Below are positions 49,170 to 60,090 of a stretch of DNA of 64,000 bases, in pieces. This DNA is from Certhia americana (lineage: Eukaryota > Chordata > Aves > Passeriformes > Certhiidae). A model generated the notes under the pieces. It did no database searches and had not been told where the DNA came from. It worked only from the letters and a program-made list of their open reading frames with translations. Made by a program: the position numbers and the translations under genes. The DNA lies in NCBI GenBank assembly GCA_018697195.1, contig CM031857.1, positions 65,758,607 to 65,822,606 of the forward strand, in the 5' to 3' direction. Within the stretch, counting starts at the first letter, position 1; every line of letters begins with the position of its first letter.

Positions 49170-49850
49170 TTTTCAAAGCCTGCAATGAAATTGTTGTTGC
49201 TCCCTTCTGCAGCTCAGCTGTATTAGCAACAACATATTACGGCTCTGAGTTACTGCTAACATCACCAACTTTGGGAAGTGATATTCTCTAATTGCTCACA
49301 TCCAGCACTTACATGTACGTGACACTCAAAAACGGTTAAGCATCTGAATCCTCTGGAACAGTGTCGCCTACGGAACAATAGAAAAATCATTAGTGTGTTA
49401 AGTGAAACAATACCCTACTTTTCTCTATATTGTTTAACCTTTTGTCCACATTACAAATATCTCGGTGTAGTTCTTATCTTTGACCTTGAGGGACTGTAGC
49501 TTTATCAGTGCTTCCGTTTAGATCACAGATGACCTTCAGCTGATATCATTGAGCCCTGACCTGCCTCAGTGATCTGCTCGCGCAGAATACATATGCTGAA
49601 CAGTGCTGGTGTGTGCAGTAGGGGTAAGTGAATTATTTACAAAAATTTGAGTTGACACCTTTTATCAAATGTGGAAAGATGAAGACAAAACAGCTGCTAT
49701 TGCTGTCGTAAGCAATCTGCTGGTGATTGAATAAAAGTGTCAAGAAAATGGCTGCTTGATGGCCTTTTGTTCTCTCTCATCCAGCTTGATGTTAGTTTGA
49801 GCTGTCAGTTAGGAATCACGGCACAGTGATTTATCAATAGGCTGAGTGAC
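49170..49850. promoter_or_regulatory. Candidate conserved regulatory block upstream of the CpG island
   Basis: About 680 bp of complex, non-repetitive sequence with no interspersed repeat, sitting immediately before the CpG-rich region. It contains scattered CpGs (TACGTGACAC, GTCGCCTACGG, GCTCGCGCAG), dense possible binding words (TTCAGCTGATATCATT, TTATCAATAGGCTGA) and a strong donor-like GTAAGT at 49624. This texture suggests conserved noncoding DNA or untranslated exon sequence. It is an inference; no cross-species alignment was available. Confidence 0.35.
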
Positions 49851-49854
49851 CTTC

Positions 49855-49945
49855 CCGTGCAGCCGGCGCTACCGCGGGCAGACAGCACCCTCTGCTGCGG
49901 GCCGGCTCCGCTTCTTCCCGGAGGGAATGGGCATCCGAAACACCA
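49855..49945. promoter_or_regulatory. Small CpG-rich patch
   Basis: About ten CpG dinucleotides in 90 bp (GCCGGCGCTACCGCGGGC, GCTGCGGGCCGGCTCCGC), standing out from CpG-depleted surroundings. It may be an outlying part of the main CpG island 215 bp downstream, separated from it by pyrimidine and purine tracts. Confidence 0.6.
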
Positions 49946-49965
49946 GCCGCATGTTCTTACTTTTT

Positions 49966-50108
49966 ATTTCCCCCTTTTTTTTTTCCCTTTTTTTTTTTTT
50001 TTTTCTTTCTTAATTTTCTGCCTTTTCTTTCTTTTTAGCAAATCTCGAAAGATTAGCTGTGAATGTTAGGGAAAAAAAAAAAAAAAAAGAAAAAGAAAGA
50101 AAGAAAGG
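49966..50108. repeat. Polypyrimidine and polypurine tracts in inverted arrangement
   Basis: A T-rich run with CTTTC units (about 49.97-50.04 kb) and an A17 plus (GAAA)n run (50072-50107) flank about 30 bp of unique sequence (AAATCTCGAAAGATTAGCTG and on). The two tracts are largely complementary, so a hairpin or triplex could form. The tract lies between the two CpG-rich segments. Confidence 0.75.
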
Positions 50109-50159
50109 AGGGTTATAAACTGCTCTACGTATTTCCAGGCTTTCTTCTAACAAAAGGGA

Positions 50160-50700
50160 AAGTGCCAAGCGAATCAGCCACTACTGCTCGGGCAAAACAA
50201 ACTTGAGACAATGGGACGGGGAAGGGCAGCGCTGGTCAGACGAGGCCCCTTTGTGACGCGGGTTTGAAACCTGGTGGTTTCCTCGCACCCACGTAATTCC
50301 CGCGTTGCTCGCGCTTGTCCCAAAGCTCCCGGTTTTCCAGCTGGCAAATATTGTCACGCAATGAAGTACTGGCTCCCACGCAGTCACTCCCACCGCTTTG
50401 TTGAACTTCCCCGGCTATAAGGACCGCCCTGGGGGGCTCCACACCATACGCCCCTCTGCCAGAACCTGGTTCTCTTCCCACCCAGCGCACCAGCTCGGGA
50501 GCATCGCACTCCTCTCACCCACTCCCCAGTACCAGCGGGGCTCCTGAGCTGTTCGCAGGTCGGCCTGTGCCGGGGGCACCCCGTCCGTGTGTCCTCAGCC
50601 CCAGGGACAGCCCCAGGTTCCGGTCGGGCACGGCAGCCCCAGCCCAGCGCCGCTCACAGAGCCCGCGGCACCCGCAGCCAGACGATGCTCTGCACCTGTG
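50160..50700. promoter_or_regulatory. CpG island, probable promoter or alternative first exon
   Basis: By hand I count close to 40 CpG dinucleotides in about 530 bp. That is near the number expected from base composition, while flanking DNA has almost none. Features include TGACGCG (50254-50260), CCCGCGTTGCTCGCGC (about 50.30 kb), GTCACGCAAT (about 50.35 kb) and a TATA-like CTATAAGG at 50415. No matching gene is recognised. Plus-strand sequence downstream has an ATG at 50685 opening about 60 codons (MLCTCDYWYLIVIIRGF and on), without recognisable homology and ending at the edge of a CR1 tail. The transcript, if any, could be noncoding or an untranslated first exon. Direction is suggested as plus by the TATA-like box only. 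Confidence 0.65.
50415..50422 (+). promoter_or_regulatory. TATA-like box CTATAAGG
   Basis: CCCCGGCTATAAGGACCG inside the CpG island. If used, a start near 50.445 kb would be expected from the usual 25-30 bp spacing. A single TATA-like word is weak evidence on its own; its place in the CpG island makes it worth noting. Confidence 0.35.
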
Positions 50701-50839
50701 ACTATTGGTACCTCATTGTGATTATTAGAGGCTTTCAAAGAGATCCGCATCACAAATTGCTTTCTGGACCAATTTTCCCTCTTCGAGGTTCTTCTCACTT
50801 GCTTTTGTTAAGATTAAATTTTGCTCAGTTTTCTTTCAC

Positions 50840-50886
50840 AGATTCCCAGATTCCCAGAATATTCTGACTTGGAAGGGATGCTCTAA
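50840..50886 (-). mobile_element. CR1 LINE extreme 3' tail, antisense
   Basis: CAGATTCCCAGATTCCCAGA, then ATATTCTGACTTGGAAGGGA, matches the antisense start of avian CR1 3' ends (tandem AGAATCAC-type units, then ATATTCTGAGTTGGAAGGGA). Only about 45 bp is recognisable, typical of extremely 5'-truncated copies. A T-run follows at about 50.89 kb. Confidence 0.6.
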
Positions 50887-50889
50887 ATT

Positions 50890-53800
50890 ACCTTTTTTTT
50901 TTTTTTCCAGAGTTTGTGGGACCAGTATTCCCATGCTGAGTAGTATAGTCTAAGGTCCATCTTTTGTTTATGGAGATGTGATTTTTGCTGCAATTATCAG
51001 GTGAAACAGCAATTGTTGATACTTTCAATTTATTTTTTTAATTAAGGCTAAAGTAATGAGTGATTTTCTTTTTGAGGACTCTGCTTTTCATATACGCATG
51101 CATGCATACACAATACCCAGATTGCCTTTGCTTTTCCCTAGAAATGGATTTAAAAAGGAAATAGTGACTTGGAAGGACTAGTTAATTTTCTCTATACATG
51201 CTGAGTTGAAAAGTTATTCTATGAAAAAAGTTTTACTTAAAAACTGCTATAATAAAACAGCAATTAAATATCCTAGCAGCTGTCACTGCTCAGAAGCAAA
51301 TTTTTAATTTTTCTTTCTTTTGTTAGTTTTTCATGGTAGTTTCTTCTATTATTTATATATTTATTCATTTGCTTCCTTTTAGGACCCATTAGTTAAGCTT
51401 GCTCATAGCCAAGGTGTCAGCAATTTCAGCAGAAGTTTAGTGAAGTTTTGTGAATTTTGTGCATGTTGGTCCAGGCCAGACCCTCTGGTTAAGTCCACAG
51501 CAGCAAGAAACTTACACTTGACACAGATTCCAGGGCAGGCACCAAAGAAATTTAACTTGATCAAGGAGAGAGTTCCTCTTGGTGGTACACAGGTGACGAG
51601 CTGGCTGGTGAGGAGAATACAATTCAAAAGATATCCTTGGAAATCCATTTAGTATCCTAAGGTGATGGAGTACTCAGAAGACAAGACATATTTTCTTTTT
51701 CTCAAAAGAACATGAATTTCCACATCTCCGTCTAAGGCAAGTGTAGTCAGTAGCTGAATGAGGTGTTTACACTCATGTAATTTCTTCAATTCTCTTCTGA
51801 AAAACATAGCCCTTTTTTCCCATTTATTTTTCTTTACAGTTTCACTCATTTTCCCTGCCTTGTTTTCATGGGTATGATTTCCTTTCTGTCACTAGAGAGT
51901 TAGAGACAACGCTCTGGAATATTACAGTTATGCCAGTGCTAATCTGGCAGAAGTGAAATCAGAATAATGGCCAACATGTTTTAGGAACGGAGTTTAAGCA
52001 GTCCCTGTGCTCACAACGTGGCTACCTAGCTGAGAAGCACCTTGCTGGTTTGGATGAAGGTTACCGTACTGCAAGCTGTGCATGGGTCTTAAAAGCAAAG
52101 TTCTTTGGATCATGAGAGCCTGTAATAGGACATAAATGGACATTTCATCTATAAAATGCCTGCTCATACACTGTCCTCACACCATAGCTAATGCATCAAA
52201 ATCTGAAATGGGTTCTATGTGACAATTTATTCCCCTGGTTACAGAAAATAATGTCTTGTAATATCAGTAGATTTTCTGTAGTACTTACGTGTTCTATTAA
52301 CATGTCTTGCCAGCTTGTAGTGTGAGCTTTATTATCAGCTTATATTACTTCAATAAAACCTGTTATTTTAGTTTGTATTTTCCTGTGTTCAAATGTTTAT
52401 TCATTTAATTTTCTTGTTACTTAGGTGCTCATTTTATTTCTCTCAAATTTAATAGCTGGGGAAAAATTGGTGTGTTGAATGCTCTAGTTGCAAAGATCAG
52501 CAAAAGTATAGAGGTCATGTCTTTGGGGTCATTTTCATACGGATAGCACTCATATTTTTAATGAAGATACTGGTTATTTGGATAAAGTCTATGTGGAATC
52601 TTTCATTGAAGGATATGAAACAATTTTGAAACCATTCAGTGAGCACAGCTTCTGGAGGTGATGTGGACTATGTAGATGGCATGGTGGTACAATCTGTTAA
52701 GAAGACTACCCAGAATTTCTGCAGTCAAGGTACTGTTCTGCTTGCAAGAATTTTTAGGGTGAAAATTTTGGTGCCAAGTATCTTTTTCTTACCCTTGCTC
52801 TATTTTATATCTTGCCTTTCAGCTCACATCTTCCACACAGAAGATGTACTCTGTGAGACTGTAAGGAAACTCTTCCCATGTCTTTGAGATATGACATAGA
52901 TGTTCTCAAATAATGTCAGAAATGCATTTCTGTACTGGACAGGGGAACTATGTGAAACTTATCTCTTGCAGACTGAGGCTGTTGTTTGGGACTGTAAGAC
53001 ACAGCCTGCAGGGACATAAATCAGCAGTCTTAAGGTGGGATGAAGGGAGGACTGTTTCAAGCACACTCCTAACCAGACATTTTTGGGAGCATTTATAGAG
53101 CAATTAAAGTCCAATTTACCACTGCAGTGGGGATTTTCACCCTCAGTAAGCCTACCTCAAACTTGAGTGTATTTCAAGTCTCTGAAACTATGTAATACGT
53201 GCTTATAAGTGACTAAGATTTACCAGATTAATTTTTGAGAGATTCTATCCATGTCAGGCATGCCCCAACACAACTGCAAATGGCTTTTCTTGCAATTGGA
53301 AGTGAAATTCAGGTTATCTAAATGTAGGTATCTACACTGCAGCTATGGCTGTGTAAGTGTGTTGGAAAAGTAAACATGGAGACAAATGGGATAGGGACTA
53401 TGTGAAAAAGTATTTGGAGGGGGACTGAGTAGTCTCAGGACAGGGATGCTGGGCAGGCATTTTGGGAAAAGAGTTTGGACAAGAAGCTGTATGGTGGAAA
53501 AACGGGGTTTATGCATCTGCTGTTGAAAAACCTGAGGGAAAGAGACTGAGCATGATTTGTGGAGAAAATGGAGAGCTGGTGTTAAAATTTTGTAGAAAAG
53601 TGCGTCTTGGAGGAAGAGTGTGACCTAAGGCCAAAGTGTGAAGCCATGCATAGTTTCTGTCCAGAAGTGCTGTTCTCCCAGAGAATGGCCAGAAACTCAA
53701 AACTCCTAGGTCTGATGAGAGCCAGTGTCTATGAAAATCATCACATTGTCCACATAAGGCATCTGCTCTGTGAAACTCTCTTTATTTGTATGCCCTGCAT

Positions 53801-54295
53801 AACTCATGATGTATTCAGTGAAGAGGATGAACCTGCTGTGCTAACAGGACAAACACAATAATCTGGTATTCCTACCCATTAACTCAAGTGGCTAATGTTT
53901 TCGTGATTGATGTCCACCATCCAGAAAGTGCTACTGATGGCTGTTCATATGACATACAATGACAGTTCTGGGTGGGATTTTTTTCAGTTTATTGTCTTAG
54001 AAATAAACCAAAATGTGGTAAAAGAACTTCATGAGATTCTGTCAGTCAAAAACTGTGAAACATCAAAATTAAGGTTACCTCTGAGAATTTTAATTTGCTT
54101 CTTCACCTGCATTTTAAGAACTCTTAAATTGGCATCATAACATTCTACCTTTTCCCCTTGATTCATTCAATTAATGTTGAGGCTAATACTTAGTTAACAA
54201 ATAGTTTTTCAATATCGTTGCCTCCTCACTGTTCAGCATATGAACCAGGGTCTTGCTGCACACAATTCAAATGCTGCTCTGAATGCAGAATTGCT
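50890..54295. other. Noncoding DNA, no gene recognised
   Basis: AT-rich with frames up to about 84 codons. No element recognised. A GC-leaning purine-rich stretch at 53.37-53.65 kb has no known match. Confidence 0.6.
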
Positions 54296-54299
54296 TGTT

Positions 54300-54440
54300 T
54301 CCCCAAGGGCTTCTTTGTAAAACTTTCCTAACACCTCTGGGAGATGAGTGTCATTATTCCCATTTTACAGTTGGGAATAATGGTACAAAGAATTTGGGCC
54401 CCAAAGTATTTACCAGTTTGCAATGTTCAGTTTAAGAACA
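54300..54440 (+). mobile_element. Ancient MIR/CORE-SINE-like fragment
   Basis: CCTCTGGGAGATGAGTGTCA, then TTATTCCCATTTTACAGTTG, GGAATAATGGTACAAAGAAT and TTTGGGCCCCAAAGTATT, follows the common old repeat TTATCCCCATTTTACAGATG, GGGAAACTGAGGCACAGAGA. It is shorter and more decayed than the copy at 43.04-43.26 kb. Confidence 0.6.
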
Positions 54441-57400
54441 ACAAAAGCAAGTATTTATGAGCATGTAGCATTCTACAATGAAATTACAATTTACTTCAAT
54501 TTCAGTTTTGAATGCTTATTGCTTCTGTAAATCAGACTCCAGACACCCATAACACAAGAAACACACAATTATTGACCACCTGTTCAGTGACTTGCCAAGA
54601 ATCCCACAGGAATTCCCTGACAGATGCACAGATAGAGTAAAATTCCCTATGGTTGCATTCAGCTCCCTTAACCATGACACCTTCCCTCCTTTTTTTGCAA
54701 TCTCTTATGCTGGTGACTACGCATGGGATTATTTCATCAAATCTGAGCCACCTAGAAGCTGGCCACCATGCCTCTCTCTTGACAAAAGGGAGATTATCTG
54801 AACCACAAAACCTCTGTAGGCAAAAATTGGACAGGAGAGTAGGTGTCCATCCTTACCCACTGGCTACAGAAAGATTCCAGACTAGCTTAATAATTAGCAC
54901 CCAACACCTAGAAGGCTAACTTATGGTAAAATAAATCCTTCCAAGTATTACTTTATTATCTGTAAGAAAGTAAGTAGAAAGCATCATTCTTCACAAAAAT
55001 CTGATAAGCGCCCAGTGCTCAGGTTCATTTTTTAAAATAAAACCAGCATAATTTATAGAGGTGGAGCATACAAATAAAAACAGTCTTGTAATGCATATGT
55101 CTATTAAGGGTAAATTAAACCATAATTATTACCAGCCTTAATTACCCAACCTTATATCAGTCTATACAGCTTCTGAAGGCAGTTTAGTCACATTCTTGCA
55201 AAATTGGCTTTGCAAGTAAAACCCTGCTTAACTCAGGCAGGACATGTCCTTGTCTCAGTCCTCTTTTTCATCTCTTACACACATTACTGCCTGTATTATC
55301 ACATTTTGTGATAACAATAAAGAGCCCATGTTCCGTATCCTAGCAGAGGGTAAAATTTTCAATCCATAGAGAGTCAGTTAAAATTCAAGGCCCAGGTCCA
55401 AGTCTTTGCTGAAGGCTATGTGATCAGCAATCCTTAGGTAAAACAGGGTAACTGAGCCTGCAGCCAAATTTTGGGGGGTCTAGCATATCAATTCCATCAT
55501 GTGACTATGTTCTCTATCTAACTAATGGAGAGAAATAGATGGTTTTAAAGACCCTCGGAAAATAACTTTGCCTACCTAAATCTAGGCATCCGGATCTTAC
55601 CCCTGGAGTCTGACTCCGAGAAGAACAAAGCAAAGTGATCCAGTCTTGATCCACTCTTCTCCAAGTGAAAATCATGTTAAGCCTATGATCTTGTCACAAC
55701 ACTGAAATGTGTCAGTAAATTCTGATGTTTTGGGAAAGGCTGCCTCAAGATGCTATAGAATGCCAACAAAGTTACACAAATCAGTAAAGAAGCTAGTGAA
55801 GCCTTTATAAGAGGTTGCAGCTAATGTTTGGAATGAAAGCACTATCCAGCTTCCAACAAAAGTCAATGTGTATTTCTTATTTGTCATTACCACTCCTTGA
55901 CACAGATTTTGAAGCTTGGACAATTTACAGTTGCTGTATCAAGTGTCTTAGCCAACCCCATGTATTGCCTTTGTACTTCTACTGGTATGAAATGTTCAGG
56001 TGCTCTCGAACAGCAAGGTCTGGGAGCAGTGGCACAAATGCAGCAGAACAGCTGCTAATGTGAACACCTGGTGCATCTGCAGATGACTGACACAACTGAC
56101 TGCACAACAACCAGGTGCACAATCTCAGCTGCACACCAGAGGTGTATCAGTTATAGAAAGCGGTAGACTGCAGCTGCCGCTATCTGCTGTGGCAAAGAAT
56201 GCATGTTCATACCCCCAAAACAAGAATAATTAAGGAGAGGAAAAACAGGTAGGACTTCTGGTACAACATTCAGAGTGGGTTCCAGGTGAGTATGTGCAAA
56301 CACAATGCACAGAAAATCTCATCAATTTCTTACTGATGAAATCCCCCAGCCTCAGTCTTCATCTATCATATCAGTGCAAAACTTCATCAAACGCAGGAAC
56401 AGAGACAAGTAGGTCTTGTCAGGATTTACAAAAGACACGGGAATACAGCTAATATCCAATACAGCATTGTCTCTGTGTGCTCCATTTATTTTTTCTAAGA
56501 CGTTGTTCAAAAAGGTGCAGCCAGAGTCATCCATTTCATGGATTAAAGAAGTGAATCTTTTCCAAACTGCAATATTTTTTATTTCACATTGTCTTCAATC
56601 TCTAGTCTTCAATGTGCAGGGATAGTTGTCTGCCCTAAATCTCATGTACGTATGCATCATGACTTCTTCATAAAAGGACAGCAGAATGTTGAATAATATG
56701 TAAATTTTATGTTGTAATGAATTGGGTCCTAACATCTTTAAAGGTCAGACACCTGATATAATACATCATGTTCTTTAATATCAACTACAAAATAACTGTA
56801 ATAAATTTTGCCAGTACCATGTCCTCACACGCTGTTACCCACAAAGAAGCACCAAAGGAAATGTGTCATTTGTCAAAACATGTAGGGAAGGTGATGTGTG
56901 TACAAGAAATTTTAAAAGTGTTGCTAAGGTTAGGCATAGTTATACAAGTTACAAGGTTGACTTTTCAGGGAAGTAGCACATTGTCAACAAGCCTGTTGCT
57001 TAAATTCTCTAGAAGATTCATAAAGCCACAAGGCTATTTCTTTTACAGTGAATTCAAATCTAATGAAATGCCTCTGAATTAAGATTAGCTAGCAAAAGCC
57101 AGACACATGGCAAATCAAAATTATTGCTGTTGATGTAGAGCTAATAAAACACCAGTTTTGCTTTTAACTTAAAAACCAGTTTGTCACAAATTCAGTAAAG
57201 CCTGTAAGAGCATTCTTTAGGCCCAAAAGTTAAACGTGTTTAAATACCTCATTGAATAGGAAAATCATAGGCATATGTTTCAATTTAAGCACATCCTTAA
57301 AAGTTTAATATAAGAGGTACTGAGCAGTTAAGTTCAATAAGCATTTCCTTAGCAGAGTATCTCCTGGCAATACTGATGCTAATGGGAGGAGAGATAGACA

Positions 57401-59690
57401 AAATGTGAAATATACATAGATTTTGCATACTGTGATGACTATACCCAGGATTCCTTGGGCACACCAGAGTGTAAAAAGGATAGGGCAAGCACAACAAAAA
57501 AAGTATGTAGCTCTCTGATAAACTTTGACAAAGATATTGTGTGAGCCAATTTACCGCTTCTTCACAGCCTGCACAGGTAGGCAGCAAAGCCAAGGACAAG
57601 CAGTACACATATTCACTGCTTTCTTCTCTGACTCAATTTGTGCCTAGTGTTCTGTCTTTGAAATGTGAAGACAGTGAACCGGTTACAAACTATGTAAGTG
57701 GCCAAATCACCAAACTGTATTTTACAGAAGTAATAAAAAGTATGAAGTGTCCTTGACCTTCTAAAAGATAGCTAAAGAAGCTCAGTATCATGTCAGCACA
57801 AGAAAAGATGTGTCCCGCCATTGGTAATGCCACTGATAAAATATTGACACTTAACAAAAGGGAACTTGTACCTAAGTCAATAAATGGTTTGTTGTTGCAC
57901 TATGTTCCTCATCATGGAGTTCTAACAATATGGCACTCGATCCTGGTCTTCCAGTATGCTCCTTCTCATATGGCTGCTCTTTCTCCCACAGACACAGAGG
58001 AGGATTGAGATTCTGCTTCACATTCACTCACTTAGATCTAGCCACAGTAGCTACTTGAGAGTCAGGTTTCCAAGTTCCTGTTACAGCCAACAGAAAGATC
58101 TGGGCCTTGATTCCTTTGTATGTGTGGCAGCTTCTGGTGCCACCTGAGTCACTCTGAAGTATCCCAGAGAATCTCATGCTGCTGCTCCAAGAGGTCTCAC
58201 CTGACACAGAACTGGACAGGTGTGCATGGAGCAGGAATGGTGCAGCTGACTGCCCTGTGAGCTTCAACACCCAGCTTGTGAACAAATGTGAAATGTAGGC
58301 CTAGACATTTAGATAAGAGAGCTTTGAGGTGCTCCCACACTTGCTGTTTTTCTTTGATAAGACCTACTTAGCCAGGATCAACTGTCCACCATTTATAAAT
58401 AATGGCCTCCAGAGAGATTTTCTGTTGCTGGGAACATCTAAAACTCTGAATGCAGTCAAGAATGATGAATGAACAGGGTTCATTTCAGCCCTAATGAACA
58501 ACTGCTTCCTCATTAATAAAGCCCCAACAAGAATCTCTTTAACAACTAAACCTAGGAGGAATGAACGTGATGCTATTTTTATGCATTTCCTTGTTGCCAC
58601 TCCTATTGTTATAGTTCATATTTTTTTCTCTGGTTCCATGGAGTTATAGGCATGGTCAATGGCAATAAAATAGTCCCAGAAGAGAAAGCCCCTCTGAACA
58701 GAAAGTGTAGGAGGGAGGCTCCCTGTGGCCCTCTTGCAGCAGGAACAGATAGACCTGAACAGAAACAGCATGAGAAACAGGGAATAATCAATGACATTTC
58801 AGTCTGTATATTTGGCAGATTATACTTACCTACTTTTCAAAAGCCTTTGGAAAATTACTGCTTAAGCCTGTGCAGCATCTTACAGGGGATGAAATGTGCA
58901 AATTTTTACTTTTATACATATTTCCTAAGATACATTCTTCCTTTGATACTTGCACATAACCATCATGTATTAAAGAAATAAGATATTTTCCCATTAGTGT
59001 AAAAAAGATGTATATTATAGGATTAGCACCTGAAGAATATAATTTTATTTTTGCCATTTCATAAAGAAGCCTTAATTCATAAATGTTAATGACACCGGGG
59101 AGTAACAGTCTTTTCCCTGGAGAAAGATTAGACCTTATATCATATTATATATTATTGGACAGAGATTCAACTCAGATTTTATTGTCGCATGCATTTGATG
59201 ATTTTTTTTTTGAGTTCATTCCATTATGTAAAATATTTTCACTTACCTGAAAATTTTAGATTTGAATATACATGACATAAACATAATTTTTAACCACTTA
59301 AGCCATTTCTGTTAAGGCATCACAGTTCACTCTCAAAGAGTGTGTCTTTTCAATGAATTTTATACTTACTAGTTTTGTTTACCACAATGTGTGATGCACA
59401 ATCTAAAACAGTTTCCTACATTTTAAATTAATTCTAATATAGGTTTATCAGTTTCTTGTTATGGTGCAGAACTTATATTAAATTCTGTGATCCATAAAAC
59501 CTTTTTTTGAATGACACATAGTTTAGTTTTTCATTTAGAGGCTATAAAAGTGTTCACAAAAGTTATGTTGGAAAAAAAATGATTGAAAGTGCTAAAACAC
59601 TGTACAGAATATAAAATCCTTTCATAGACTTTTTATGACACATGAAACATGAGTCTTAAAGGTTTAATGTTACTGACTTTTATACAAGGC
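54441..59690. other. Noncoding DNA, no gene recognised; TAATTA-rich patch at 55.02-55.19 kb
   Basis: No recognisable gene or element. The stretch 55.02-55.19 kb has two TAATTA words 16 bp apart (55123-55128 and 55139-55144) in complex AT-rich sequence, a pattern seen in homeodomain-bound enhancers but also common by chance in AT-rich DNA. Frames of 100-110 codons at 56.77, 57.30 and 58.65 kb have no known domain. Confidence 0.5.
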
Positions 59691-59699
59691 TTTTTAATT

Positions 59700-60090
59700 C
59701 TTGATTCCAGTTATGGTTCTGCAAATGAACTGTGACATTAAAAAGAATCAGGCTGGAACTGCCTTAGCTTTCTCTCTAGATGAGTTTCTCCTGGCCGTGA
59801 AGGGTTCACATAATCTGCCCCACCCTGCCCACGTCTGGTTAGCACTAACTCGCTCTAGCAGCAGCCAAGTGTAAATCCTGCACTGCATTAAATCTGCCTA
59901 ACACAACACATCCTACTCAAATTTGTCATTTAGGTTAGGTGGGCTTATAAATTGTTAAGAAGGGTGAAGTGTTACTTAATTTCCCTTTCTCTTAATATTT
60001 AATAGTGTGCTACAACAATTTGGCACGTGATTTAATTGACTGAATATAGAACCAGCATCGATATATACTCAAATAAAGAGAGACAAAGCC
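59700..60090. promoter_or_regulatory. Candidate conserved noncoding block
   Basis: Complex sequence with balanced composition and no repeats, with words such as GCCCACGTCTGG, GGCACGTGATTTAATTGAC and GTTAGCACTAACTCGC. Texture suggests selection on noncoding sequence. No known element is recognised; the call rests on appearance alone. Confidence 0.25.

Noticed and set aside
50685..50867. ATG-initiated frame of about 60 codons just after the CpG island
   Set aside because: Position is attractive, but the frame has no homology and ends in a CR1 tail; kept only as a remark under the CpG island.
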